Assembly (NCBI RefSeq): GCF_039595395.1
Contig: NZ_JBCNLP010000001.1
Coordinates: 1,798,001 to 1,862,000 of the forward strand
Direction of reading: 5' to 3'
Length of the DNA: 64,000 nucleotides
From: Novosphingobium sp.
Lineage (GTDB): Bacteria > Pseudomonadota > Alphaproteobacteria > Sphingomonadales > Sphingomonadaceae
Below the pieces are notes generated by a model that was not told where the DNA came from, made no database searches, and worked only from the letters and a program-made list of their open reading frames with translations. Position numbers and translations under genes: made by a program. Below are positions 23,675-34,100 of the stretch, piece after piece (position 1 is the first letter of the stretch; each line of letters starts with the position of its first letter).

Positions 23675-24448
23675 ATGACTGACGCCACGCGCCCACAGAG
23701 CCCCGGCCCCGAAGCCGGCTCGCATGATCGGCTGTATCAGGATCTGGCGCGCAAGCTGATGGCGGAACTGGCGACCGGCAAGTTCAAGGTGGGCGACCGC
23801 CTGCCGGCCGAGCGGGAGCTGACCACGCAGTACAATGTCAGCCGCCCGACCGTGCGCGAGGCTGTGATCGCGTTGGAAGTACAGGGCTTTGTCGAGGTGA
23901 AGGTCGGCTCGGGCGCCTATGTCCGCCGTCTGCCGGGGCGTGACGACACGCCGGGCTTCAACATCTCGGCCTTCGAACTGACCGAGGCCCGCCTGCTGTT
24001 CGAGGGCGAGGCTGCCGCTCTGGCCGCCACCCAGATCAGCGAGGATGAGCTGGCAGAGCTGGCCGGCCTGATCGATGAAATGGACCGCAACCCCGAGGGG
24101 GCGGTGAAGGCCGACCGCGCCTTTCACCTGACCATCGCCCGCGCCTCGCGCAACAATGCCGTGGCCGAAGCGGTTGAGCGCCTGTGGGAGCTGCGGCAAC
24201 TGTCGCCGGAAAGCGCCCTGCTTCATGAGAAGGCGCGCAACGCCAACGTCATCCCCGTGGTCGAGGAGCATACCGCCGTGCTTGAGGCGCTGCGCGCTCA
24301 TGATTCCAACGCGGCGCGGGCGGCGATGCGCACGCATCTGGCTGCCGTGCTCGACAGCCTGCTCTTCGCCACCGAGGAAAAGGCCATCGAGGAAGCCCGC
24401 CGCGCGGCGCGCGCCAAGCGGGAGCGCTATGTCCGCGCCACCAGTTGA
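23675..24448 (+). CDS. GntR-family regulator, FadR subfamily (uronate regulator)
   Basis: Protein of 257 residues. The N-terminal winged helix (about 18-85) has GDRLPAERELTTQYNVSRPTVREAVIALE. The C-terminal FCD-type all-helical ligand domain (about 100-235) shows EARLLFEGEAAALAA, DRAFHLTIARASRNN and EEHTAVLEALRAHD, with Asp and His residues that bind a metal in this class. Placed between manD and uxuB, it most likely senses a uronate intermediate. The leader CAGGAGAG stands before ATG 23675. Confidence 0.88.
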   Translation: MTDATRPQSPGPEAGSHDRLYQDLARKLMAELATGKFKVGDRLPAERELTTQYNVSRPTVREAVIALEVQGFVEVKVGSGAYVRRLPGRDDTPGFNISAFELTEARLLFEGEAAALAATQISEDELAELAGLIDEMDRNPEGAVKADRAFHLTIARASRNNAVAEAVERLWELRQLSPESALLHEKARNANVIPVVEEHTAVLEALRAHDSNAARAAMRTHLAAVLDSLLFATEEKAIEEARRAARAKRERYVRATS

Positions 24449-24596
24449 CACCAGCCTGATGGGACTGCCGTTTCGGTCATGCCGCTGACGGGGTGTTTCG
24501 GCCTGACCATTATGGGCTTCGCCTGCCTTGTCGCGAGGCAGGTGTACCCATCGGCTGGCCGCTGATCGGGCGAAAAAGGGTTTGCATACAGTGACG

Positions 24597-25982
24597 ATGT
24601 CGACGCGCCTTGCGCCTGCCCATCTGCCTTTGGTGGCCGCCCGGCCTGCCTATGACCGCGATCAGCGCGCGATCGGCATCGTCCATTTTGGCCTCGGCGC
24701 CTTCACCCGCGCGCATCAGGCCTGGTACACCGACCGCGCCATGGACACGGCGGGCGGCGACTGGATGATCGTCGGCGTGTCGATGCGCTCGCCCGATGTG
24801 GGGGCGCAACTGAACCCGCAAGGCGGCCTTTACACGTTGGCGCAACGCTCGGCCGAGGGGGTGGAACTGCGCCTGATCGGCAGCGTGGCGCAGGTGCTGC
24901 AGGCCGGCGAGGACACCGGGGCCATCGTCGAACATCTGGCGGCGCCCACCACCCATATCGTCAGCTTCACCGTGACGGAGAAGGGCTATTGCCGCGGCGC
25001 TGACGGCAGCCTCGATCCCGCAATGGCCGAGCGCGGCTTCTATCCCCTGCTGGCCGCGGGGCTGGAGCGCCGCAAAAGCGCGGGGTTGGGCGGGCTGACT
25101 TTGATGTCCTGCGACAATCTGGCGGACAATGGTCATCAACTGCGCGCGCTTCTGCGTTCCTATCTCGGTGAAACCGATCCGGCGTTGCTCGACTGGTTCG
25201 AGCACCATTGCACCACCCCCTGCACCATGGTCGACCGCATCGTGCCCGCCACAACGCAGGAGGATCGCGCCGCGCTGGAGGCGATGACCGGCCTGCGCGA
25301 TGAAGGCGCCGTGGTGACCGAGCCCTTCAGCCAATGGGTGATCGAGGATGCCTTCGCCGGGCCGCGCCCCGCCTGGGAGGCGGTCGGCGCGCAGATCGTG
25401 AGCGATGTGGCGCCCTATGAAACCGCCAAGCTGCGCATGCTGAACGGCGCGCATTCGGCGCTGGCCTATCTGGGGCTGGCGCGCGGCCACGCTCATGTCC
25501 ATGAGGCGGTGGCTGACCCCGTGCTGCGTGCCTGCGTCAGCCGTCTGATGAGCGAGGAAGCCGCTCCCACCATTCACGCCGGGCCTGATCAGGATCTGGC
25601 GGCCTATGCGGCAGCCTTGCTGGAGCGCTTTGCCAATCCCGCGCTCAATCACCGGCTGATCCAGATCGCGATGGATGGCAGCCAGAAGATTTCCCAGCGC
25701 TGGCTGGCGACTTTGGCTCATGCTCAGGGGCGGCAGTGCCCGGCCATTCTCACCGCCATCGGCGCATGGCTGGCCCATCTGCGCGGCGAGAACATTGCCG
25801 CATGGGGCACGGTCGACGATCCGCGTGCGGATGAACTCACGGCTCTGGTCCAAAATTCGCAAGCTGAGGAACAGATTAACGCGATCTTTGGCGAAGGCGG
25901 CCCGATGGCCAGCGCATGGCAACCGAGCAGTGCCGACAGGGCCCTCATTATGGCGTGGAAAGGCCACCAACCCGTCCCGTGA
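24597..25982 (+). CDS. uxuB: Fructuronate reductase / mannitol dehydrogenase family
   Basis: Protein of 461 residues of the polyol-specific long-chain dehydrogenase family. The NAD-binding N-terminal domain contains GIVHFGLGAFTRAHQAWYTD, then SFTVTEKGYC, LMSCDNLADNGHQLR and, in the catalytic C-terminal domain, KLRMLNGAHSALAYLG, where the K...N..H set is characteristic. With ManD it would reduce D-fructuronate to D-mannonate. ATG 24597 is preceded by an in-frame GTG at 24591. It follows the regulator by 148 bases on the same strand. Confidence 0.88.
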   Translation: MSTRLAPAHLPLVAARPAYDRDQRAIGIVHFGLGAFTRAHQAWYTDRAMDTAGGDWMIVGVSMRSPDVGAQLNPQGGLYTLAQRSAEGVELRLIGSVAQVLQAGEDTGAIVEHLAAPTTHIVSFTVTEKGYCRGADGSLDPAMAERGFYPLLAAGLERRKSAGLGGLTLMSCDNLADNGHQLRALLRSYLGETDPALLDWFEHHCTTPCTMVDRIVPATTQEDRAALEAMTGLRDEGAVVTEPFSQWVIEDAFAGPRPAWEAVGAQIVSDVAPYETAKLRMLNGAHSALAYLGLARGHAHVHEAVADPVLRACVSRLMSEEAAPTIHAGPDQDLAAYAAALLERFANPALNHRLIQIAMDGSQKISQRWLATLAHAQGRQCPAILTAIGAWLAHLRGENIAAWGTVDDPRADELTALVQNSQAEEQINAIFGEGGPMASAWQPSSADRALIMAWKGHQPVP

Positions 25983-26078
25983 GGCGAGGCCGAACCCGGC
26001 GCAAATCCCAACAGAAGGTTACCAAATAAACCACGGGCATTTACAGTGTGCCAAGGATTGGGCGCCTATGCTCCGCCC

Positions 26079-28379
26079 ATGAGTGGGAATGTGGCAATCG
26101 CCAAAAGCGGCGATCTGGATGTGTTGACGGTGCTGGGCCTGGGGAGGCGTGGCAGCGCGGTATCGGCACATCTGGGCGGTTTGCAGGATGTGCAACTGGC
26201 CAAGATCGCCCGCATCCGCCTGCTGACCCAGGCCCTGGCCGCCATCGTGGTGCTGGCGCTCTATGCCGCAAGCGTGAGCTGGATGGCGCTGACCGGCTGG
26301 CTGGTGGCGCTGGGCCTGTCACTGGGCCTCGCGGCGCATGCCGATCGCGCTCTGGCCAGAGCGGCCCGCCGCACCACCAAGCGCCGCGAAAGGCTGCTGC
26401 AAGGCGCGATGACCGTCGGCAACGGACTGGTCTGGGCTGCCGCGCTGTGGTTTTTCGTGCCCTTTGGCAGCCAGCAGAGCCATTTCGAGATCTGGACCGT
26501 GCTGGCCATGCTGATGACGGTCTCGGCGCTGATCATTCCGGCGGTGCCTCTGGCCACGCTGCTCTTCGCGGCGGTGGTGGGCGGCGCGGCGGTGGGCTCC
26601 TTCCTTCAGAGCGACTATCCGGCGATGGCCGGCGTGTCGGGTCTGTTCGTGGCTTTTGTGGCGCTGGGCACGGTGGAGTCTGCGCGCAATATGCTGCTGT
26701 CGCGGATCACCGCCGCCAGCATCGCCGAGCGCAATGAGGTGGTCAGCCTGCTGCTGCGGGAATCGGAGGATGAGGCCGACTGGCTGTGGCAGATCGACGC
26801 GCAGCACCGCGTTCGCGGCGCCGGACGGCGTTTCGCCGATGCGCTGGGCCTTTCGCCCGCGCAGATCGAGGGCAGGCCGCTGCTTCAATTGATCGCGGAT
26901 GAGGGCGGCGACCCGGGCTGGCGCGAACTGGCCATCCGCCTGCGCGACCGCGAGGGCTTTGCGGGCCTTGCTTTGCGCGTGCAGGTGATGGGGCGGCTGC
27001 GCTGGTGGGAGATGTCGGGCGCGCCGCGCTGGGATGGCGCCGGGGCCTTCGAGGGCTTCCATGGCGTCGTCTCCGATGTGACCCAACAGCGTGAAACCGC
27101 CGAGCGCATCGCCTGGCAGGCCCGCCATGACACGCTGACCGGCCTGCCCAACCGCGTGATGCTGACCGAAGCGCTGGCCGCAACATTGGCGGGTGAGGCT
27201 GGCGGCGCGCTGATGCTGCTCGATCTCGACCGGTTCAAGGCGGTGAATGACACGCTGGGCCATCCGGTCGGCGATGCGCTGCTGGCTCAGGTGGGGCAGC
27301 GGCTTCAGGCGCTGATGGGGCCGGGCGAGATGGCGGGCAGGCTTGGCGGCGACGAGTTCGCCGTGGTGCTGCCCGATGCCCGGCGGCTGGAGCAGCTTGG
27401 CCAGCAGATCATCCGCGATCTGTCGCGGCCCTATCTGATCAGCGGCCATACGCTGGCCATCGGCGTCAGCATCGGCTCGGCCATGGGGGCGCGCGATGGC
27501 GATAGTGTCGAGGAGCTGATGCGCCATGCCGATATGGCGCTCTATCGCTCCAAGGACAGCGGGCGCGGGCGGCATATCGCCTATGACGATGCGCTGAGCG
27601 CCGTGGTGCGCGACCGGCGCGAGCAGGAGGACGCCCTGCGCCGCGCCATCGAGAGTGAGCAATTCCTGCTGCAATATCAGCCCGTGGTCGATCTGGTCGG
27701 CGAGCGCGTGGTGGGTTTCGAGGCGCTGCTGCGCTGGCACCATCCGGAGCGCGGCGTGATCGGCCCAGATGCTTTCGTCCCTCTGGCCGAGGCCTGCGGG
27801 CTGATCCTGCCGATCGGGCGCTGGGTGCTGGGCGCCGCCGCGCGTGAGGCGGCACGCTGGTCCGGGCCGCTGCGCGTGGCGGTGAATGTGGCGCCGCTGC
27901 AACTGATGGCGCCCGATTTCGTCGAGGGGCTGGTGCAGGTGCTGGCGACATCCGGCGTCAAACCGCAGCGGCTGGAAATCGAGGTGACCGAGAGCATCTT
28001 TGCCGGCGATGCCGACCGTGCGCGCAGCGTGCTGGAGCAGGTTTTGGCGCTGGGGTGCCGGGTGTCGCTGGATGATTTCGGGGCGGGATCGTCTTCGCTC
28101 GACTATCTGCGCCGCCTGCAGTTCTCCTCGATCAAGATTGATCGCGGTCTGGTGAAGGGCGCGCTTGCCGGGCATCAGGAGAGCCTCGCCACCATCCGCG
28201 CGATCGTCGCCATGGCCGACGGGCTGGATATGGGCAGCACCGCCGAGGGTGTGGAGACGGCTCAGGAGCTGGCGTTGATGCGCGATCTGGGGTGCCGCTG
28301 GGCGCAAGGCTATTACTTTGGCCGCCCGATGGATAGCAGCGCGATCGATCGGTTGTTTGAGAGGCAGAAGCAGGCTTGA
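26079..28379 (+). CDS. Membrane GGDEF-EAL protein (cyclic-di-GMP turnover)
   Basis: Protein of about 766 residues. About four to five hydrophobic helices lie at residues 45-215, then a PAS-like domain (about 230-350, ADWLWQIDAQHRVRGAGRRF). The GGDEF domain has the intact active loop RLGGDEFAVV, and the EAL domain has FEALLRWHHPERG, EVTES, LDDFGAGSSSLDYL, KIDRGLV and TAEGVET. Both diguanylate cyclase and phosphodiesterase active residues look present, so net activity cannot be predicted. The start is uncertain (ATG 26079 or GTG 26046); neither has a strong ribosome site. Confidence 0.9.
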   Translation: MSGNVAIAKSGDLDVLTVLGLGRRGSAVSAHLGGLQDVQLAKIARIRLLTQALAAIVVLALYAASVSWMALTGWLVALGLSLGLAAHADRALARAARRTTKRRERLLQGAMTVGNGLVWAAALWFFVPFGSQQSHFEIWTVLAMLMTVSALIIPAVPLATLLFAAVVGGAAVGSFLQSDYPAMAGVSGLFVAFVALGTVESARNMLLSRITAASIAERNEVVSLLLRESEDEADWLWQIDAQHRVRGAGRRFADALGLSPAQIEGRPLLQLIADEGGDPGWRELAIRLRDREGFAGLALRVQVMGRLRWWEMSGAPRWDGAGAFEGFHGVVSDVTQQRETAERIAWQARHDTLTGLPNRVMLTEALAATLAGEAGGALMLLDLDRFKAVNDTLGHPVGDALLAQVGQRLQALMGPGEMAGRLGGDEFAVVLPDARRLEQLGQQIIRDLSRPYLISGHTLAIGVSIGSAMGARDGDSVEELMRHADMALYRSKDSGRGRHIAYDDALSAVVRDRREQEDALRRAIESEQFLLQYQPVVDLVGERVVGFEALLRWHHPERGVIGPDAFVPLAEACGLILPIGRWVLGAAAREAARWSGPLRVAVNVAPLQLMAPDFVEGLVQVLATSGVKPQRLEIEVTESIFAGDADRARSVLEQVLALGCRVSLDDFGAGSSSLDYLRRLQFSSIKIDRGLVKGALAGHQESLATIRAIVAMADGLDMGSTAEGVETAQELALMRDLGCRWAQGYYFGRPMDSSAIDRLFERQKQA

Positions 28380-28387
28380 AGGGATGA

Positions 28388-28585
28388 AAGCAGGGGGCCA
28401 TCGCCCCCTGCACCCCCGTTACGTCTTCCGACACGGAGGAAGCGCGAGGCCGGAACGAGGCGCAAACGTCCCACCGCCGGAGGCTTTCATGCCTGCGGCG
28501 CTGCAACCTTAGCTCTTTGGCCGAACCCGAAGCGCAACGTAGACATTCATCGGAGCGCGAGGGGGTAACCCCCTCGCATCTTCTC
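28388..28585. repeat. Interspersed repeat family 2, copy B
   Basis: The left hairpin is CAGGGGGC/GCCCCCTG (28391-28410). The right end has CGGAGCGCGAGGGGG-TAA-CCCCCTCGCATCTTCTCTTT (from 28551), parallel to the right ends of copies A and C. The internal stretch GGCCGAACCCGA (28519-28530) matches the reverse complement of the left part of copy A. It lies between the convergent GGDEF-EAL and purQ genes. Confidence 0.65.
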
Positions 28586-28599
28586 TTTAAACCCCTTGA

Positions 28600-28634
28600 A
28601 AAGAAAAAGGCGGCGAAGCCGAAGCCTCGCCGCC
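28600..28634 (-). terminator. Rho-independent terminator of purS-purQ
   Basis: On the minus strand GGCGGCGA (28634-28627) pairs with TCGCCGCC (28616-28609), followed by TTTTTCTTTTC. It lies 29 bases after the purQ stop. Confidence 0.9.
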
Positions 28635-28662
28635 CTTTCAAATCGGTCAAACCCGAAAACGA

Positions 28663-29340
28663 TCAGGCCGAAACCAGCGTCCGCACCACGCTCTCGAACA
28701 GGGCGCGGCCATCGATGCCGCCCTGCGCCTTTTCGATATGGCGCTCGGGGTGGGGCATCATGCCCAGCACATTGCCCTTCTCGTTCAGCACGCCCGCGAT
28801 CTTACGCGCCGAGCCATTGACCTCTTCGGCATAGCGGAAAGCCACGCGGCCTTCGCCCTCGATGCGGTCCAGCGTGGCGTCGTCGGCGAAGAAGTTGCCG
28901 TCGTGGTGGGCCACGGGGATGGTGATGCGCTGGTCCTTGAAGTAGCGGCTGGTGAACAGCGAGTCGTTGTTCTCGACGTTCAGCGCCACCTCGCGGCAGA
29001 CGAAGCGGATGCCGGCGTTGCGCATCAGCGCGCCGGGCAGCAGGCCGGCTTCGGTCAGCACCTGGAAGCCGTTGCACACGCCAAGGACGGCGACGCCCTT
29101 GTTGGCGGCGGCGACAACGGCCTGCATCACGGGGCTGCGGGCGGCCATGGCGCCGCTGCGCAGATAGTCGCCATAGGAGAAGCCGCCGGGCAGGGCGATG
29201 AAATCAAGGCCTTCGGGCAGGGCGGCGTCGCCGTGCCACACGCGATGGACCTCGCCGCCGCAGACGTTCTCGATTGCCACCGCCATGTCGCGGTCGCAGT
29301 TCGAGCCGGGGAAGGTGATGACGGCAGCGCGGAAGGTCAT
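28663..29340 (-). CDS. purQ: FGAM synthase glutaminase subunit
   Basis: Protein of 225 residues of class I amidotransferase type. The nucleophile Cys lies in GVCNGFQVL, and the His-Glu pair is in PHPERHIEK. FPGSNCDRD starts the fold. It supplies ammonia to PurL for formylglycinamidine ribotide synthesis in the cytoplasm. Its start overlaps the purS stop by four bases, so the two subunits are cotranslated. purL is not in the window. Confidence 0.96.
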   Translation of the reverse strand: MTFRAAVITFPGSNCDRDMAVAIENVCGGEVHRVWHGDAALPEGLDFIALPGGFSYGDYLRSGAMAARSPVMQAVVAAANKGVAVLGVCNGFQVLTEAGLLPGALMRNAGIRFVCREVALNVENNDSLFTSRYFKDQRITIPVAHHDGNFFADDATLDRIEGEGRVAFRYAEEVNGSARKIAGVLNEKGNVLGMMPHPERHIEKAQGGIDGRALFESVVRTLVSA

Positions 29341-29573
29341 GCGGCGACCCTTTCGATGCGGTAGTTCTCAATGACCTGATTGGCGAGCAGCTTCTGGGCC
29401 ATCTCGTCCAGGGCGGCGTCGGTCACGCTGTCATCGACGTCCAGCTCGATCAGGCGGCCGGCGCGCACGTCCGACACGCCCGAGAAGCCGAGGCCCTCGA
29501 TGGCGTGATGGATGGCGCGGCCCTGCGGATCGAGCACGCCGTTCTTGAGGCTGACGAAAACGCGCACTTTCAT
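29337..29573 (-). CDS. purS: FGAM synthase subunit PurS
   Basis: Protein of 78 residues, the family length. MKVRVFVSLKNGVLDPQGRAI and GFSGVSDVRAGRLIELDV are typical. PurS dimers bridge PurQ and PurL so that ammonia can be channelled. First gene of purS-purQ. Confidence 0.95.
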   Translation of the reverse strand: MKVRVFVSLKNGVLDPQGRAIHHAIEGLGFSGVSDVRAGRLIELDVDDSVTDAALDEMAQKLLANQVIENYRIERVAA

Positions 29574-29643
29574 GGGGGCAGGGCCTTTCTATCCGGCGGA
29601 AACAGGAATCGCGGCCCCTATGGCCCCGAAAAGCGCAAAAGCC

Positions 29644-29673
29644 AAGGGGCAGGGTAGACCGCCTGCCCCTTTT
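29644..29673. terminator. Hairpin downstream of the outer membrane factor gene
   Basis: AAGGGGCAGG (29644-29653) pairs with CCTGCCCCTT (29662-29671) around an 8-base loop. It follows the minus-strand stop at 29681 and has TTT on the + side. The T-run on the minus side is weak (GGCTTTT). Confidence 0.55.
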
Positions 29674-29680
29674 CAGCCGA

Positions 29681-31108
29681 TCAGCCGCCGTTGCGGGGTG
29701 TTGCGGCGCCGTCCAGACGGTCTCCGCCCAGCGCCCGGTAGAGCGAAACGCGGTTCGATCCATCGGCCAGCACCGTGGCGATCAGCGTCTTTTCCGAGGT
29801 GTAGAGCGTCTGCTGGGCGGTCAGCACATCGAGATAGGTGTCGATCCCGCCCTGATAGCGCTGGGTTGAGAGGCGGAAATTGTCCGCCGCCGCATCGCGC
29901 GCGGCGGTGCTGGCCTCAAGCTGGTCGGCGATGGTGCCGCGCCGGGCCAGCACATTGGCCACGTCGGAGAAGGCCGATTGCACCGCCTTGCGATAGGCCG
30001 CCAGCGAGGCGTCCTGCTGGGCCTCGGCCTGACGGGCGGTGGCCTTGGCGGCGCCGGCCTTGAAGATGGGGTAGCTGAGCGTTGCGCCGCCCGCCCAGGC
30101 GAAGGTGCCGCCGGTGAACAGGCTGGCCAGCGCCGAACTGGCCGTGCCCAGCAGGCCGGTCAGGGTGATCTTGGGGAAGAGCGCGGCGCGCGCGGCGGCG
30201 GCATTGCCCTTGGCGGCTTCCAGCGCGTCCTCGGCCTGCATCACATCGGGGCGGCGCAGCAGGATGTCGGAGGACAGGCCGGTGGGGATGGTCGCCAGAT
30301 GCAGATTGGCATCGGTCAGGCTGAGGGGCAGGTTGGCCGGATCGATGTTATCGCCGACCAGCAGGCGCAGGGCGTTGAGATCGGCGGCCTGAGCATTGGT
30401 CTGGCTGGCGATATCGGACTGCGCCTGACGCAGCGTGATCTCCGCCTTGCGCAGGTCGCCCAGCGGCGCCACGCCGCCATCGACGCGCTTTTTGGTCAGT
30501 TGCACGCTGTCTTTGGCGGCGGTTTCGGTATCATGCGCCAGCTTGAGCAGGCTGGTGTCGGCGGCATAGGCCAGCCAGCCCGTGGCGATGCTGGAGACCA
30601 CCGAAAGCCGCGCACTGCGCGCCGCCGCCTGCGTGCCGAGATAGGAGGCGCGAGCCGCCGCCGTCAGATCGCGCAGCCGCCCGAACAGGTCCAGTTCATA
30701 GGATGACACCACGCCCTGCGCGTTGAAGGAATCGCCCTTGGCGCTGCTGGAAATGCCCAAGGCGCGGTCGCCGCCCGAGTGGGTCCAGCCCGCGCTGGCA
30801 TCCAGTTCGGGGAAGAGCGCGGAGCGGGCAATGCGGAACTGCGCCTGCGCCGCCTGCACATTGGCCACGGCCTGAGCGATATCCTGATTATGCACCAGCC
30901 CTTGCTCGATCAGCGCGGCAAGGCGCGGATCGGCCAGCACGTCGCGATAGGCATAGGTCGGGGTCTGCTCCACGCCGGGCGCACCATAGGCCGGGCCGGA
31001 GGGGAACTGCGCTGGGATGGGCAGCGGGCCATCTGACTTGGGCGCAGCTTGAGCAGCGCTGGCGGTCAGCACGCCTACCAGAGCCATAAGGGCGGGCAGG
31101 CGGCTCAT
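29681..31108 (-). CDS. RND efflux outer membrane factor (OprM/NodT family)
   Basis: Protein of 475 residues. A signal peptide (ALMALVGVLTASAAQA) is followed by two outer-membrane-efflux repeats. The first contains VANVQAAQAQFRIARSALFPELDAS and SSYELDLFGRLRDLTAAARASY. The second contains LRRPDVMQAEDALEAAKGNAAAARAALFPKITLTG and the late RYQGGIDTYLDVLTAQQTLY. It forms the trimeric channel to the outside. The mature N-terminus is Ala, so lipidation is not indicated. ATG 31108 overlaps the pump gene stop as ATGA, giving an adaptor-pump-channel operon. Confidence 0.9.
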   Translation of the reverse strand: MSRLPALMALVGVLTASAAQAAPKSDGPLPIPAQFPSGPAYGAPGVEQTPTYAYRDVLADPRLAALIEQGLVHNQDIAQAVANVQAAQAQFRIARSALFPELDASAGWTHSGGDRALGISSSAKGDSFNAQGVVSSYELDLFGRLRDLTAAARASYLGTQAAARSARLSVVSSIATGWLAYAADTSLLKLAHDTETAAKDSVQLTKKRVDGGVAPLGDLRKAEITLRQAQSDIASQTNAQAADLNALRLLVGDNIDPANLPLSLTDANLHLATIPTGLSSDILLRRPDVMQAEDALEAAKGNAAAARAALFPKITLTGLLGTASSALASLFTGGTFAWAGGATLSYPIFKAGAAKATARQAEAQQDASLAAYRKAVQSAFSDVANVLARRGTIADQLEASTAARDAAADNFRLSTQRYQGGIDTYLDVLTAQQTLYTSEKTLIATVLADGSNRVSLYRALGGDRLDGAATPRNGG

Positions 31109-34100
31109 GCCTGAACCTCCTGCGCCTTGCCGCCCTTCTTGCCGCGCAGCTTCTCCCACTGCTCCTTCAGCGTCAGGCGGATCAGCACGAAGAACAGCGG
31201 GATGAAGAACACCGCCAGCACCGTCGCCGTCAGCATGCCGCCGATCACCGCTGTGCCGATGGCGATGCGCGCATTGGCACCCGCGCCATGCGCCAGCGCC
31301 AGCGGCAGCACGCCGAAGATAAAGGCGCAGCGACGTCATCAGGATCGGGCGCAGGCGGATCCTGGCCGAATTGAGCGCGGCCTCCAGAATGCCCTTGCCC
31401 TTGTGGACCTCGGCCTCGGCAAATTCGATCATCAGGATCGCGTTCTTGGCGGCCAGACCCATGGTGGTGGTGAGGCCGATCTGCAGATAGACATCGTTCT
31501 CCAGACCGCGCAGCGTCACCATGGCGATGGCGCCCACCAGACCCAGCGGGACCACCAGCAGCACGGCCACCGGCACGCTCCAGCTTTCATAGAGCGCGGC
31601 AAGGCACAGGAAGACCACGATCAGCGATACGCCATAGAGGATCGGCGCCTGACCGCCCGCCAGCCGCTCCTGATAGGAGGTGCCCGACCAGGCCACGCCG
31701 ACGCCGGGATATTTGTCGGCGATTTCCTGGAAGGCGTTCATCGAATCGCCCGAGGAATAACCTGCTGCGGGCTGGCCCGAGAACTCATAGTTCGAGATGG
31801 CGTTGAAGCGCAGCAGCGAGGTCGGCGCCTTGCCCCAGCTGGCCGAGGCGAAGGTGGAGAAGGGCACCATCTGCCCGTCACCGCCGCGCACATGCCAGTT
31901 GTTGAGGTCTTCCGGACGCGAGCGGAACGGCCCGTCACCCATCACATAGACGCGCTTCACACGGTCGCGATCGACGAAATCGTTGACATAGGTGCCGCCC
32001 CAGGCGGTCGAGAGCGTGTTGTTCACATTGGCCGCCGTGATGCCCAGCGCCTGCAATTTCTGCGTGTCGGTGCTGATTTTCAGCGTGGGCTGGTCGGGCA
32101 GGTTGGTCAGGCGGACATTGGCGAGGCGCTTGTCGGCGCGGCAATCGGCCAGCACCTGGTCGCGCACCTTGGCGAATTCCTCGCGCGACAGGCCGCCGGT
32201 GTTCTGCAGCTCGGCCTGAAAGCCCGTGGCCTGACCTAACCCACGCACAATAGGCGGCTGCAGCGCATAGAATTCCAGATCGCGGAAGCCGCTCATCGCC
32301 TTGGTGGCGCGGTTGGTGATGGCCTCGGCGGTGTTCTGATCGCCCGCGCGGTCGTCCCAGTCGGTCATGGAGATAAAGCCGCGGCCCACATTCTGACCGT
32401 TGCCGCCGCCGCCGCCGCCGGCCACCGTTAGCACCACATCGACATTCTTGGGCTCCTGATCGAGAAAATATTTCTCGATGGCGAGCTGCGCCTGCTGCGT
32501 GCGCTCGATGGTGGCGCCCGAGGGGAGCTGGAAGCTGAGCTGGCCGAAGCCCTGATCCTCATTGGGCAGGAAGCCGGTGGGCAGGCGCAGGAACAGGAAG
32601 GCCAGCAGCGCCAGCATCACCACATAGGCGATCAGCGGGCGGCGCTTGTGATGCGCCACCTTTTCGGCGCGGGGATAGTACCAGCCGATCAGCTTGCCGA
32701 AATAGAGGTCGAACTTGACGCGCATCCAATGGCTGGCGCGGCCCACCAGACTGGTTTCATCCTCATCCTCGGGGCGCTTGAGCAGGGTGGCGCACAGCGC
32801 CGGCGTCAGGATCATCGCCACCAGCACCGACAGCACCATGGCCGAGACGATGGTGATCGAGAACTGGCGATAGATCACGCCGGTGGAGCCGCCGAAGAAC
32901 GCCATCGGCACGAATACCGCCGACAGCACCAGCGCGATGCCGACCAGCGCGCCCGTGATTTGCCCCATCGATTTGCGCGTGGCCTCGCGCGGGCTCAGCC
33001 CTTCCTCGCGCATCACGCGCTCGACGTTTTCCACCACCACGATGGCGTCGTCCACCAGCAGGCCGATCGCCAGCACCATGCCGAACAGCGTCAGGGTGTT
33101 GATCGAATAGCCGAAGGCGGCCAGCACGCCGAAGGTGCCCAGCAGCACCACCGGCACGGCGATGGTCGGGATCAGCGTGGCGCGCAAGTTCTGCAGGAAC
33201 AGGTACATCACCAGGACCACCAGCACGATGGCTTCGAGCAGCGTTTTCACCACGTCCTCGATCGAGGGTTGTTGATGAAGTCGCGTGGTGTCTTTGGCGA
33301 CCTAGGCCATCTTCATAGCCCCGTGGGGGCAGCTTCTGGCGCGCTCCGACCTTGGCCTTCACCAGCTTGGCGGTGTTCAGGGCGTTGGCGCCCGGAGGCC
33401 AGCTAGATGCACCGCCAGCGCCGCCGCCGGGGTGGCCGTTGACGCGGGCTGACCACGCCATAGCTTTCCGCGCCCAGCTCGATGCGGGCCACGTGCCCCC
33501 AGCCGCACCCTGGGCGCCGATTGGCCTGTCGCTCTTCAGGCATGATCTGGGCGAACTGTTCCGGCGTCTGCAGCCGCGACTGGGCGTTTACCGTGGCGTT
33601 CAGCTGCTGGCCCGCCGGGCTGGGCAGCGCGCCGAGCTGGCCGGCGGCCACCTGGGCGTTCTGCGCGTTGATCGGCGTTGGTGATGTCGCTGGGCATCAG
33701 CGCATAGCTGGCCAGCTTGTTGGGATCGAGCCAGATGCGCATCGCGTATTGCGAGCCGAACACCTGCACGTCCCCCACGCCCTCGATGCGCGACAGCGGA
33801 TCCTGCAGGTTGCTGACCAGATAGTCGGAGATATCGGCCATCGTCGCCTTGTCGCTTTCGTCATACAGCCCGACGATCAGCAGGAAGCTGCTCGGGGACT
33901 TCGTCACCGTCACGCCCTGCTGCGGCACCTGCGCTGGGCAGGCGGCTTTCCGCCTGCTGCACCTTGTTTTGCACCTGCACCTGCGCGATATCCGGATCGG
34001 TGCCCTGATCAAAGGTGACGTTGATACTGACCGAGCCGCTGGAGCTGCTGGTCGAAGAAAAATACAGCAGGCCGTCCAGGCCGGTGAGCTGCTGCTCAAT

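Noticed and set aside
29681..33253. A continuous 1,190-codon minus frame joining pump and outer membrane channel
   Set aside because: It results from one extra base near 31327. The pump C-terminus continues in another frame (…VFFIPLFFVLIRLTL… to 31105), and the channel has its own ATG and signal peptide at 31108.
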